This document shows positions 47,575 to 59,777 of a DNA stretch of 64,000 nucleotides, piece after piece (within the stretch, counting starts at the first letter, position 1; every line of letters starts with the position of its first letter). The notes beneath the pieces are model-generated. The model was not told the origin of the DNA, ran no database searches, and saw nothing but the letters and a program-made list of their open reading frames with translations. Position numbers and translations under genes: made by a program. Source of the DNA: Budorcas taxicolor (lineage: Eukaryota > Chordata > Mammalia > Artiodactyla > Bovidae); assembly GCF_023091745.1 (NCBI RefSeq), contig NW_026291482.1:1612001-1676000 (forward strand). The letters are read 5' to 3'.

Positions 47575-48389
47575 GTGATCAGCCTCGAGACGCCTCAGCG
47601 GAAATGGGCCTCATCTCGCCTGGAGGGGAGAACCTCCTGGATTTTCTCGAGTTGCGGCAGGTCTTCTCGAGTTACGACGGGGACCTCAGGGACCCGCTCT
47701 GGTGGCCTCAGGAAAGGCCAGTCCCCATGCGAGTTGCTAGGGGACCTCTCCGGATTCCTCTCCCGTCCATGCCGGGGCCTCAGTCCTTGTGTGGAGTCGG
47801 GGCCGGAACCTGAGGATTCCTCTCCAGTGTTGCCATGGATCTTGGGGTGCTTCTGAGTCTCCCCAGGGGAGTCAGGCCTCGTCTCGAGTGGGGGCATGCA
47901 CGTGCGCTTCCCTCCCGAGCTGCAGCAGTAGTGTCACGCTTCCTGTCACGGGATCAAGGGATCTGTGGCTTTCCCTCGAGGCTGTCCCTCGAGGCTTTCC
48001 CACGAGGCTTTCCCACAGGGCTGTGCCACGTGCCACCTTGGTGTGAGTCGATCCTCTGCGTGAAAGACGAGCCAGTGAAGGGAAAAGAGGTTCCTCTGGA
48101 ATGGACTGAGACATCTGGGGGACTCTTGGAATGGTGGCACGACCCTGGAGTTCCTCTCGCCGTTCCTGTTGAGAGGGCCTCCTCTTGAGATGCGACGGGA
48201 ACGCCGGGAACTCTTTCCCGACGAAGCAGGGACAGGATCCCTCATCTCGAGCTACGAGGCGGAAACGGGGCTCCTCTGGATGTGGGCGGGACCCTCGTGT
48301 TTCCTCTCGAGTGGAGACGGGTATGTCGGGGAACTTCTTGATTTGCACCAAGGGTGTGAAGGACCCTTTCGAAGTTCCAGAGGGGAGGT
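47575..48389 (+). repeat. Monomer 59, class T, 815 bp
   Basis: CTCTCCGGATTCC is private. E-box 2 reads CACGGG; CCTCTGCG and GGGACAGGATCC are shared with monomer 67. Confidence 0.95.
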
Positions 48390-49205
48390 GTGATCAGCGT
48401 CGAGACGCCTCAGCGGAAATGGGCCTCATCTCGCCTGGAGGGGAGAACCTACTGGATTTTCTCGAGTTGCGGCAGGTCTTCTAGAGTTACGACGGGGACG
48501 TCAGGGACCCGCTCTGGTGGCCTCAGGAAAGGCCAGTCCCCATGGAAGTTGCTAGGGGACCTCTCGGGATTCCTCTCCCGTCCATGCCGGGGCCTCAGTC
48601 CTTGTGTGGAGTCGGGGCCGGAACCTGAGGATTCCTCTCCAGTGTTGCCATGGATCTTGGGGTGCTTCTGAGTCTCCCCAGGGGAGTCAGGACTCGTCTC
48701 GTGTGGGGGCATGCACGTGCGCTTTCCTCCCGAGCTGCAGCAGTAGTGTCACGCTTCCTGTCACGTGGATCAAGGGATCTGTGGCTTTCCCTCGAGGCTG
48801 TCCCTCGAGGCTTTCCCACGAGGCTTTCCCACAGGGCTATGCCACGTGCCACCTTGGTGTGAGTCATACCTCGGGGTGAAAGACGAGGCAGTGTAGGGAA
48901 AAGAGGTTACTCTGGTATAGACTGAGACATCTGGGGGACTCTTGGAAAGGTGGCACGACCCTGGAGTTCCTCTCGCCGTTCCTGTTGAGCGGGCCTCCTC
49001 TTGAGAGGCGACGGGAACGCCGGGAACTCTTTCCCGACGAAGCAGGGAAAGGATCCCTCATCTCGAGCTACGAGGCGGAAACGGGGCTCCTCTGGATGTG
49101 GGCGGGACCCTCGTGTTTCCTCTCGAGAGGAGACGGGTATGTTTGGGAACTTCTTGATTTGCACCAAGGGTGTGAAGGACCCTTTCGAAGTTCCAGAGGT
49201 GAGGT
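48390..49205 (+). repeat. Monomer 60, class T, divergent, 816 bp
   Basis: Clustered changes at 48690-49010: GTCAGGACTCG, CTCGTGTGGGG, GTCATACCTCGGGG, GAGGCAGTGTAGGG, GGTATAGACTG, GAGCGGGCC and GAGAGGCGACGG. First unit of the 6509 bp multimer. Confidence 0.95.
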
Positions 49206-50020
49206 GTGATCAGCCTCGAGACGCCTCAGCGGAAATGGGCCTCATCTCGCCTGGAGGGGAGAACCTCCTGGATTTTCTCGAGTTGCGGCAGGTCTTCTCG
49301 AGTTACGACGGGGACCTCAGGGACCCGCTCTGGTGGCCTCAGGAAAGGCCAGTCCCCATGCGAGTTGCTAGGGGCCATCTCGGTATTCCTCTCCCCTCCA
49401 TGCCGGGGCCTAAGACCTTGTGTTGAGTCGGGGCCGAACCTGAGGATTCCTCTCCAGTGTTGCCATGGATCTAGGGGTGCTTCTGAGTCTCCCCAGGGGA
49501 GTCAGGCCTCATCTCGAGTGGGGGCATGCACGTGCGCTTTCCTCCCGAGCTGCAGCAGTAGTGTCACGCTTCCTGTCACGTGGATCAAGGGATCTGTGGC
49601 TTTCCCTCGAGGCTGTCCCTCGAGGCTTTCCCACGAGGCTTTCCCCCAGGGCTGTGCCACGTGCCACCTTGGTGTGAGTCGATCCTCGGCGTGAAAGACG
49701 AGCCGGTGAAGGGAAAAGAGGTTCCTCTGGAATGGACTGAGACATCTGGGGGACTCTTGGAATGGTGGCACGACCCTGGAGTTCCTCTCGCCGTTCCTGT
49801 TGAGAGGGCCTCCTCTTGAGATGCGACGGGAACGCCGGGAACTCTTTCCCGACGAAGCAGGGAAAGGATCCCTCATCTCGAGCTACGAGGCGGAAACGGG
49901 GCTCCTCTGGATGTGGGCGGGACCCTCGTGATTCCTCTCGAGTGGAGACGGGTATGTCGGGGAACTTCTTGATTTGCACCAAGGGTGTGAAGGACCCTTT
50001 GGAAGTTCCAGAGGGGACGT
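49206..50020 (+). repeat. Monomer 61, class T, 815 bp
   Basis: GGGGCCATCTCGG, CCCCTCCATGCC, CCTAAGACC, TGTTGAGTCGG and a 1 bp loss at GGGGCCGAACC. Confidence 0.95.
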
Positions 50021-50835
50021 GTGATCAGCCTCGAGACGCCTCAGCGGAAATGGGCCTCATCTCGCCTGGAGGGGAGAACCTCCTGGATTTTCTCGAGTTG
50101 CGGCAGGTCTTCTCGAGTTACGACGGAGACCTCAGGGACACGCTCTGGTGGCCTCAGGAAAGGCCAGTCCCCATGCGAGTTGCTAGGGGACCTCTCGGGA
50201 TTCCTCTCCCGTCCATGCCGGGGCCTCAGTCCTTGTGTTGAGTCTGGGCCGGAACCTGAGGATTCCCTCCAGTGTTGCCATGGATCTTGGGGTGCTTCTG
50301 AGTCTCCCCAGGGGAGTCAGGCCTCGTCTCGAGTGGGGGCATGCACGTGCGCTTCCCTCCCGAGCTGCAGCAGTAGTGTCACGCTTCCTGTCACGTGGAT
50401 CAAGGGATCTGTGGCTTTCCCTCGAGGCTGTCCCTCGAGGCTTTCACACGAGGCTTTCCCACACGGCTGTGCCACGTGCCACCTTGGTGTGAGTCGATCC
50501 TCGGCGTGAAAGACGAGCCGGTGAAGGGAAAAGAGGTTCCTCTGGAATGGACTGAGACATCTGGGGGACTCTTGGAATGGTGGCACGACCCTGGAGTTCC
50601 TCTCGCCGTTCCTGTTGAGAGGGCCTCCTCTTTAGATGCGACGGGAACGCCGGGAACTCTTTCCCGACGAAGCAGGGAAAGGATCCCTCATCTCGAGCTA
50701 CGAGGCGGAAACGGGGCTCCTCTGGATGTGGGCGGGACCCTCGTGTTTCCTCTCGAGTGGAGACGGGTATGTCGGGGAACTTCTTGATTTGCACCAAGGG
50801 TGTGAAGGACCCTTTCGAAGTTCCAGAGGGGAGGT
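50021..50835 (+). repeat. Monomer 62, class T, 815 bp
   Basis: GACGGAGACC, a 1 bp loss at GATTCCCTCCAG, units GCTTTCACACGAG and GCTTTCCCACACG, and TCTTTAGATGC. Confidence 0.95.
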
Positions 50836-51650
50836 GTGATCAGCGTCGAGACGCCTCAGCGGAAATGGGCCTCATCTCGCCTGGAGGGGAGAACCTCCTG
50901 GATATTCTCGAGTTGCGGCAGGTCTTCTCGAGTTACGACGGGGACCTCAGGGACCCGCTCTGGTGGCCTCAGGAAAGGCCAGTCCCCATGGAAGTTGCTA
51001 GGGGACCACTCGGGATTCCTCTCCCGTCCATGCCGGGGCCTCAGTCCTTGTGTGGAGTCGGGGCTGGAACCTGAGGATTCCTCTCCAGTGTTGCCATGGA
51101 CCTTGGGGTGCTTCTGAGTCTCCCCAGGGGAGTCAGGCCTCGTCTCGAGTGGGGGCATGCACGTGCGCTTTCCTCCCGAGCTGCAGCAGTAGTGTCACGC
51201 TTCCTGTCACGTGGATCAAGGGATCTGTGGCTTTCCCTCGAGGCTGTCCCTCGAGGCTTTCCCACGAGGCTTTCCCACAGGGCTGTGCCACGTGCCACCT
51301 TGGTGTGAGTCGATCCTCGGCGTGAAAGAGGAGCCGGTGAAGGGAAAAAAGTTTCCTCTGGAATGAACTGAGACATCTGGTGGACTCTTGGAATGGTGGC
51401 ACGACCCTGGAGTTCCTCTCGCCGTTCCTCTTGAGAGGGCCTCCTCTTGAGATGCGACGGGAACGCCGGGAACTCTTTCCCGACGAAGCAGGGAAAGGAT
51501 CCCTCATCTCGAGCTACGAGGCGGAAACGGGGCTCCCTGGATGTGGTCGGGACCCTCGTGTTTCCTCTCGAGTGGAGACAGGTATGTCGGGGAACTTCTT
51601 GATTTGCACCAAGGGTGTGAAGGACCCTTTCGAAGTTCCAGAGGGGAGGT
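50836..51650 (+). repeat. Monomer 63, class T, 815 bp
   Basis: GGATATTCTCG, AAAAAAGTTTCC, GGAATGAACTG, TTCCTCTTGAG and a 1 bp loss at GGGGCTCCCTGG. Confidence 0.95.
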
Positions 51651-52465
51651 GTGATCAGCCTCGAGACGCCTCAGCGGAAATGGGCCTCATCTCGCCTGGA
51701 GGGGAGAACCTCCTGGATTTTCTCGAGTTGAGGCAGGTCTTCTCGAGTTACGACGGTGACCTCAGGGACCCGCTCTGGTGGCCTCAGGAAAGGCCAGTCC
51801 CCATGCGAGTTGCTAGGGGACCTCTCGGGATTCCTCTCCCGTCCATGCCGGGGCCTCAGTCCTTGTGTGGAGGCGGGGCCGGAACCTGAGGATTCCTCTC
51901 CAGTGTTGCCATGGATCTTGGGGTGCTTCTGAGTCTCCCCAGGGGAGTCAGGCCTCGTCTCGAGTGGGGGCATGCACGTGCGCTTCCCTCCCGAGCTGCA
52001 GCAGTAGTGTCATGCTTCCTGTCACGGGATCAAGGGATCTGTGGCTTTCCCTCGAGGCTGTCCCTCGAGGCTTTCCCACGAGGCTTTCCCACAGGGCTGT
52101 GCCACGTGCCACCTTGGTGTGAGTCGATCCTCGGCGTGAAAGACGAGCCGGTGAAGGGAAAAGAGGTTCCTCTGGAATGGACTGAGACATCTGGGGGACT
52201 CTTGGAATGGTGGCACGACCCTGGAGTTCCTCTCGCCGTTCCTGTTGAGAGGGCCTCCTCTTGAGATGCGACGGGAACGCCGGGAACTCTTTCCCGACGA
52301 AGCAGGGAAAGGATCCCTCATCTCGAGCTACGAGGCGGAAACGGGGCTCCTCTGGATGTGGGCGGGACCCACGTGTTTCCTCTCGAGGGGAGACGGGTAT
52401 GTCGGGGAACTTCTTGATTTGCACCAAGGGTGTGAAGGACCCTTTCGAAGTTCCAGAGGGGAGGT
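51651..52465 (+). repeat. Monomer 64, class T, 815 bp
   Basis: GTTGAGGCAGG, GGTGACCTC, GGAGGCGGGG and CACGGG at E-box 2. GACCCACGTGTTTCC at 52366 creates a new CACGTG. Confidence 0.95.
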
Positions 52466-53268
52466 GTGATCAGCGTCGAGACGCCTCAGCGGAAATGGGC
52501 CTCATCTCGCCTGGAGGGGAGAACCTACTGGATTTTCTCGAGTTGCGGCAGGTCTTCTAGAGTTACGCCGGGGACCTCAGGGACCCGCTCTGGTGGCCTC
52601 AGGAAAGGCCAGTCCCCATGGAAGTTGCTAGGGGACCTCTCGGGATTCCTCTCCCGTCCATGCCGGGGTCTCAGTCCTTGTGTGGAGTCGGGGCTGGAAC
52701 CTGAGGATTCCTCTCCAGTGTTGCCATGGATCTTGGGGTGCTTCTGAGTCTCCCCAGGGGAGTCAGGCCTCGTCTCGAGTGGGGGCATGCATGTGCGATT
52801 TCTTCCCGATCTGCAGCAGTAGTGTCACGCTTCCTGTCACGTGGATCAAGGGATCTGTGGCTCTCCCTCGAGGCTTTCCCACGAGGCTTTCCCACAGGGC
52901 TGTGCCCCGTGCCACCTTGGTGTGAGTCGATTCTCGGCGTGAAAGACAAGCCGGTGTAGGGAAAGGAGGTTCCTCTGGAATGGACTGAGACATCTGGGGG
53001 ACTCTTGGAATGGTGTCACGACCCTGGAGTTCCTCTCGCCGTTCCTGTTGAGAGGGCCTCCTCTTGAGATGCGACGGGAACGCCGGGAACTCTTTCCCGA
53101 CGAAGCAGGGAAAGGATCCCTCATCTCGAGCTATGAGGCGGAAACGGGGCTCCTCTGGATGTGGGCGGGACCCTCGTGATTCCTCTCGAGGGGAGACGGG
53201 TATGTCGGGGAACTTCTTGAATTGCACCAAGGGTGTGAAGGACCCTTTCGAAGTTCCAGAGGGTAGGT
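52466..53268 (+). repeat. Monomer 65, class C, 803 bp, four 13 bp units
   Basis: CAGCGTCGAG, CCTACTGG, CTTCTAGAG, TTACGCCGG, CATGGAAG, then GCATGCATGTGCG (E-box 1 lost) and GCCCCGTGCC. Confidence 0.95.
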
Positions 53269-54084
53269 GTGATCAGCCTCGAGACGCCTCAGCGGAAATG
53301 GGCCTCATCTCGCCTGGAGGGGAGAACCTACTGGATTTTCTCGAGTTGCGGCAGGTCTTCTCGAGTTATGACGGGGACCTCAGGGACCCGCTCTGGTGGC
53401 CTCAGGAAAGGCCAGTCCCCATGCGAGTTGCTAGGGGACCTCTCGGGATTCCTCTCCCGTCCATGCCGGGGCATCACTCCTTGTGTGGAGTCGGGGCCGG
53501 AACCTGAGGATTCCTCTCCAGTGTTGCCATGGATCTTGGGGTGCTTCTGAGTCTCCCCAGGGGAGTCAGGCCTCGTCTCGAGTGGGGGCATGCACGTGCA
53601 CTTTCCTCCCGAGCTGCAGCAGTAGTGTCACGCTTCCTGTCACGTGGATCAAGGGATCTGTGGCTTTCCCTCGAGGCTGTCCCTCGAGGCTTTCCCTCGA
53701 GGCTTTCCCACAGGGCTGTGCCACGTGCCACCTTGGTGTGAGTCGATCCTCGGCGTGAAAGACGAGCCGGTGAAGGGAAAAGGGGTTCCTCTGGAGTGGA
53801 CTGAGACATCTGGGGGACTCTTGGAATGGTGGCACGACCCTGGAGTTCCTCTCGCCGTTCCTGTTGAGATGGCCTCCTCTTGAGATGCGACGGGAACGCC
53901 GGGAACTCTTTCCCGACGAAGCAGGGAAAGGATCCCTCATCTCGAGCTACGAGGCGGAAACGGGGCTCCTCTGGATGTGGGCGGGACCCTCGTGTTTCCT
54001 CTCGAGTGGAGACAGGTATGTCGGGGAACTTCTTGATTTGCACCAAGGGTGTGAAGGACCCTTTCGAAGTTCCAGAGGGGAGGT
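53269..54084 (+). repeat. Monomer 66, class T, 816 bp
   Basis: GGGCATCACTCC, and the third unit reads GCTTTCCCTCGAG, so three CTCGAG lie in a row. AAAAGGGGTTCC, GGAGTGGACTG and GAGATGGCC. Confidence 0.95.
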
Positions 54085-54898
54085 GTGATCAGCCTCGAGA
54101 CGCCTCAGCGGAAATGGGCCTCATCTCGCCTGGAGGGGAGAACCTCCTGGATTTTCTCGAGTTGCGGCAGGTCTTCTCGAGTTACAACGGGGACCTCAGG
54201 GACCCGCTCTGGTGGCCTCAGGAAAGGCCAGTCCCCATGCGAGTTGCTAGGGGACCTCTCGGGATTCCTCTCCCGTCCATGCCGGGGCCTCAGTCCTTGT
54301 GTGGAGTCGGGGCCGGAACCTGAGGATTCCTCTCCAGTGTTGCCATGGATCTTGGGGTGCTTCTGAGTCTCCCCAGGGGAGTCAGGCCTCGTCTCGAGTG
54401 GGGGCATGCACGTGCGCTTCCCTCCCGAGCTGCAGCAGTAGTGTCACGCTTCCTGTCACGGGATCAAGGGATCTGTGGCTTTCCCTCGAGGCTGTCCCTC
54501 GAGGCTTTCCCACCAGGCTTTCCCACAGGGCTGTGCCACGTGCCACCTTGGTGTGAGTCGATCCTCTGCGTGAAAGACGAGCCAGTGAAGGGAAAAGAGG
54601 TTCCTCTGGAATGGACTGAGACATCTGGGGGACTCTTGGAATGGTGGCACGACCCTGGAGTTCCTCTCGCCGTTCCTGTTGAGAGGGCCTCCTCTTGAGA
54701 TGCGACGGGAACGCCGGGAACTCTTTCCCGACGAAGCAGGACAGGATCCCTCATCTCGAGCTACGAGGCGGAAACGGGGCTCCTCTGGATGTGGGCGGGA
54801 CCCTCGTGTTTCCTCTCGAGTGGAGACGGGTATGTCGGGGAACTTCTTGATTTGCACCAAGGGTGTGAAGGACCCTTTCGAAGTTCCAGAGGGGAGGT
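54085..54898 (+). repeat. Monomer 67, class T, 814 bp
   Basis: GTTACAACGG, CACGGG at E-box 2, CCCACCAGG, and a 1 bp loss at GCAGGACAGG. Confidence 0.95.
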
Positions 54899-55714
54899 GT
54901 GATCAGCGTCGAGACGCCTCAGCGGAAATGGGCCTCATCTCGCCTGGAGGGGAGAACCTACTGGATTTTCTCGAGTTGCGGCAGGTCTTCTAGAGTTACG
55001 ACGGGGACGTCAGGGACCCGCTCTGGTGGCCTCAGGAAAGGCCAGTCCCCATGGAAGTTGCTAGGGGACCTCTCGGGATTCCTCTCCCGTCCATGCCGGG
55101 GCCTCAGTCCTTGTGTGGAGTCGGGGCCGGAACCTGAGGATTCCTCTCCAGTGTTGCCATGGATCTTGGGGTGCTTCTGAGTCTCCCCAGGGGAGTCAGG
55201 ACTCGTCTCGTGTGGGGGCATGCACGTGCGCTTTCCTCCCGAGCTGCAGCAGTAGTGTCACGCTTCCTGTCACGTGGATCAAGGGATCTGTGGCTTTCCC
55301 TCGAGGCTGTCCCTCGAGGCTTTCCCACGAGGCTTTCCCACAGGGCTATGCCACGTGCCACCTTGGTGTGAGTCATACCTCGGGGTGAAAGACGAGGCAG
55401 TGTAGGGAAAAGAGGTTACTCTGGTATAGACTGAGACATCTGGGGGACTCTTGGAAAGGTGGCACGACCCTGGAGTTCCTCTCGCCGTTCCTGTTGAGCG
55501 GGCCTCCTCTTGAGAGGCGACGGGAACGCCGGGAACTCTTTCCCGACGAAGCAGGGAAAGGATCCCTCATCTCGAGCTACGAGGCGGAAACGGGGCTCCT
55601 CTGGATGTGGGCGGGACCCTCGTGTTTCCTCTCGAGAGGAGACGGGTATGTTTGGGAACTTCTTGATTTGCACCAAGGGTGTGAAGGACCCTTTCGAAGT
55701 TCCAGAGGTGAGGT
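54899..55714 (+). repeat. Monomer 68, class T, divergent, 816 bp
   Basis: Near-identical copy of monomer 60, 6509 bp to the left, with all of its clustered changes. Confidence 0.95.
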
Positions 55715-56529
55715 GTGATCAGCCTCGAGACGCCTCAGCGGAAATGGGCCTCATCTCGCCTGGAGGGGAGAACCTCCTGGATTTTCTCGAGTTGCGGCAG
55801 GTCTTCTCGAGTTACGACGGGGACCTCAGGGACCCGCTCTGGTGGCCTCAGGAAAGGCCAGTCCCCATGCGAGTTGCTAGGGGCCATCTCGGTATTCCTC
55901 TCCCCTCCATGCCGGGGCCTAAGACCTTGTGTTGAGTCGGGGCCGAACCTGAGGATTCCTCTCCAGTGTTGCCATGGATCTAGGGGTGCTTCTGAGTCTC
56001 CCCAGGGGAGTCAGGCCTCATCTCGAGTGGGGGCATGCACGTGCGCTTTCCTCCCGAGCTGCAGCAGTAGTGTCACGCTTCCTGTCACGTGGATCAAGGG
56101 ATCTGTGGCTTTCCCTCGAGGCTGTCCCTCGAGGCTTTCCCACGAGGCTTTCCCCCAGGGCTGTGCCACGTGCCACCTTGGTGTGAGTCGATCCTCGGCG
56201 TGAAAGACGAGCCGGTGAAGGGAAAAGAGGTTCCTCTGGAATGGACTGAGACATCTGGGGGACTCTTGGAATGGTGGCACGACCCTGGAGTTCCTCTCGC
56301 CGTTCCTGTTGAGAGGGCCTCCTCTTGAGATGCGACGGGAACGCCGGGAACTCTTTCCCGACGAAGCAGGGAAAGGATCCCTCATCTCGAGCTACGAGGC
56401 GGAAACGGGGCTCCTCTGGATGTGGGCGGGACCCTCGTGATTCCTCTCGAGTGGAGACGGGTATGTCGGGGAACTTCTTGATTTGCACCAAGGGTGTGAA
56501 GGACCCTTTGGAAGTTCCAGAGGGGACGT
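55715..56529 (+). repeat. Monomer 69, class T, 815 bp
   Basis: Near-identical copy of monomer 61. Confidence 0.95.
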
Positions 56530-57344
56530 GTGATCAGCCTCGAGACGCCTCAGCGGAAATGGGCCTCATCTCGCCTGGAGGGGAGAACCTCCTGGATTTT
56601 CTCGAGTTGCGGCAGGTCTTCTCGAGTTACGACGGAGACCTCAGGGACACGCTCTGGTGGCCTCAGGAAAGGCCAGTCCCCATGCGAGTTGCTAGGGGAC
56701 CTCTCGGGATTCCTCTCCCGTCCATGCCGGGGCCTCAGTCCTTGTGTGGAGTCTGGGCCGGAACCTGAGGATTCCCTCCAGTGTTGCCATGGATCTTGGG
56801 GTGCTTCTGAGTCTCCCCAGGGGAGTCAGGCCTCGTCTCGAGTGGGGGCATGCACGTGCGCTTCCCTCCCGAGCTGCAGCAGTAGTGTCACGCTTCCTGT
56901 CACGTGGATCAAGGGATCTGTGGCTTTCCCTCGAGGCTGTCCCTCGAGGCTTTCACACGAGGCTTTCCCACACGGCTGTGCCACGTGCCACCTTGGTGTG
57001 AGTCGATCCTCGGCGTGAAAGACGAGCCGGTGAAGGGAAAAGAGGTTCCTCTGGAATGGACTGAGACATCTGGGGGACTCTTGGAATGGTGGCACGACCC
57101 TGGAGTTCCTCTCCCCGTTCCTGTTGAGAGGGCCTCCTCTTTAGATGCGACGGGAACGCCGGGAACTCTTTCCCGACGAAGCAGGGAAAGGATCCCTCAT
57201 CTCGAGCTACGAGGCGGAAACGGGGCTCCTCTGGATGTGGGCGGGACCCTCGTGTTTCCTCTCGAGTGGAGACGGGTATGTCGGGGAACTTCTTGATTTG
57301 CACCAAGGGTGTGAAGGACCCTTTCGAAGTTCCAGAGGGGAGGT
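56530..57344 (+). repeat. Monomer 70, class T, 815 bp
   Basis: Copy of monomer 62. It differs at TGTGGAGTCTGG (56735) and CTCCCCGTTCC (57111). Confidence 0.95.
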
Positions 57345-58159
57345 GTGATCAGCGTCGAGACGCCTCAGCGGAAATGGGCCTCATCTCGCCTGGAGGGGAG
57401 AACCTCCTGGATATTCTCGAGTTGCGGCAGGTCTTCTCGAGTTACGACGGGGACCTCAGGGACCCGCTCTGGTGGCCTCAGGAAAGGCCAGTCCCCATGG
57501 AAGTTGCTAGGGGACCTCTCGGGATTCCTCTCCCGTCCATGCCGGGGCCTCAGTCCTTGTGTGGAGTCGGGGCTGGAACCTGAGGATTCCTCTCCAGTGT
57601 TGCCATGGACCTTGGGGTGCTTCTGAGTCTCCCCAGGGGAGTCAGGCCTCGTCTCGAGTGGGGGCATGCACGTGCGCTTTCCTCCCGAGCTGCAGCAGTA
57701 GTGTCACGCTTCCTATCACGTGGATCAAGGGATCTGTGGCTTTCCCTCGAGGCTGTCCCTCGAGGCTTTCCCACGAGGCTTTCCCACAGGGCTGTGCCAC
57801 GTGCCACCTTGGTGTGAGTCGATCCTCGGCGTGAAAGAGGAGCCGGTGAAGGGAAAAAAGTTTCCTCTGGAATGAACTGAGACATCTGGTGGACTCTTGG
57901 AATGGTGGCACGACCCTGGAGTTCCTCTCGCCGTTCCTCTTGAGAGGGCCTCCTCTTGAGATGCGACGGGAACGCCGGGAACTCTTTCCCGACGAAGCAG
58001 GGAAAGGATCCCTCATCTCGAGCTACGAGGCGGAAACGGGGCTCCCTGGATGTGGTCGGGACCCTCGTGTTTCCTCTCGAGTGGAGACAGGTATGTCGGG
58101 GAACTTCTTGATTTGCACCAAGGGTGTGAAGGACCCTTTCGAAGTTCCAGAGGGGAGGT
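57345..58159 (+). repeat. Monomer 71, class T, 815 bp
   Basis: Copy of monomer 63. It differs at GGACCTCTCGG and TCCTATCACGTGG. Confidence 0.95.
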
Positions 58160-58974
58160 GTGATCAGCCTCGAGACGCCTCAGCGGAAATGGGCCTCATC
58201 TCGCCTGGAGGGGAGAACCTCCTGGATTTTCTCGAGTTGAGGCAGGTCTTCTCGAGTTACGACGGTGACCTCAGGGACCCGCTCTGGTGGCCTCAGGAAA
58301 GGCCAGTCCCCATGCGAGTTGCTAGGGGACCTCTCGGGATTCCTCTCCCGTCCATGCCGGGGCCTCAGTCCTTGTGTGGAGGCGGGGCCGGAACCTGAGG
58401 ATTCCTCTCCAGTGTTGCCATGGATCTTGGGGTGCTTCTGAGTCTCCCCAGGGGAGTCAGGCCTCGTCTCGAGTGGGGGCATGCACGTGCGCTTCCCTCC
58501 CGCGCTGCAGCAGTAGTGTCATGCTTCCTGTCACGGGATCAAGGGATCTGTGGCTTTCCCTCGAGGCTGTCCCTCGAGGCTTTCCCACGAGGCTTTCCCA
58601 CAGGGCTGTGCCACGTGCCACCTTGGTGTGAGTCGATCCTCGGCGTGAAAGACGAGCCGGTGAAGGGAAAAGAGGTTCCTCTGGAATGGACTGAGACATC
58701 TGGGGGACTCTTGGAATGGTGGCACGACCCTGGAGTTCCTCTCGCCGTTCCTGTTGAGAGGGCCTCCTCTTGAGATGCGACGGGAACGCCGGGAACTCTT
58801 TCCCGACGAAGCAGGGAAAGGATCCCTCATCTCGAGCTACGAGGCGGAAACGGGGCTCCTCTGGATGTGGGCGGGACCCTCGTGTTTCCTCTCGAGTGGA
58901 GACAGGTATGTCGGGGAACTTCTTGATTTGCACCAAGGGTGTGAAGGACCCTTTCGAAGTTCCAGAGGGGAGGT
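58160..58974 (+). repeat. Monomer 72, class T, 815 bp
   Basis: Copy of monomer 64 with CCCGCGCTGC. Its last part switches to GTGGAGACAGG, the start of the patch described in the findings. Confidence 0.95.
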
Positions 58975-59777
58975 GTGATCAGCCTCGAGACGCCTCAGCG
59001 GAAATGGGCCTCATCTCGCCTGGAGGGGACAACCTCCTGGATTTTCTCGAGTTGCGGCAGGTCTTCTCGAGTTACGACGGGGACCTCAGGGACCCGCTCT
59101 GGTGGCCTCAGGAAAGGCCAGTCCCCATGCGAGTTGCTAGGGGACCTCTCGGGATTCCTCTCCCGTCCATGCCGGGGCCTCAGTCCTTGTGTGGAGTCGG
59201 GGCTGGAACCTGAGGATTCCTCTCCAGTGTTGCCATGGATCTTGGGGTGCTTCTGAGTCTCCCCAGGGGAGTCAGGCCTCGTCTCGAGTGGGGGCATGCA
59301 CGTGCGATTTCTTCCCGATCTGCAGCAGTAGTGTCACGCTTCCTGTCACGTGGATCAAGGGATCTGTGGCTCTCCCTCGAGGCTTTCCCACGAGGCTTTC
59401 CCACAGGGCTGTGCCCCGTGCCACCTTGGTGTGAGTCGATTCTCGGCGTGAAAGACAAGCCGGTGTAGGGAAAGGAGGTTCCTCTGGAATGGACTGAGAC
59501 ATCTGGGGGACTCTTGGAATGGTGTCACGACCCTGGAGTTCCTCTCGCCGTTCCAGTTGAGAGGGCCTCCTCTTGAGATGCGACGGGAACGCCGGGAACT
59601 CTTTCCCGACGAAGCAGGGAAAGGATCCCTCATCTCGAGCTATGAGGCGGAAACGGGGCTCCTCTGGATGTGGGCGGGACCCTCGTGATTCCTCTCGAGG
59701 GGAGACGGGTATGTCGGGGAACTTCTTGATTTGCACCAAGGGTGTGAAGGACCCTTTCGAAGTTCCAGAGGGGAGGT
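58975..59777 (+). repeat. Monomer 73, class C tract, 803 bp, four 13 bp units
   Basis: The right part copies monomer 65. The left part (CCTCGAGACG, GGGGACAACC, CTTCTCGAG, CATGCGAG, GGGGCCTCAG) does not, and matches class T monomers instead. Confidence 0.95.
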
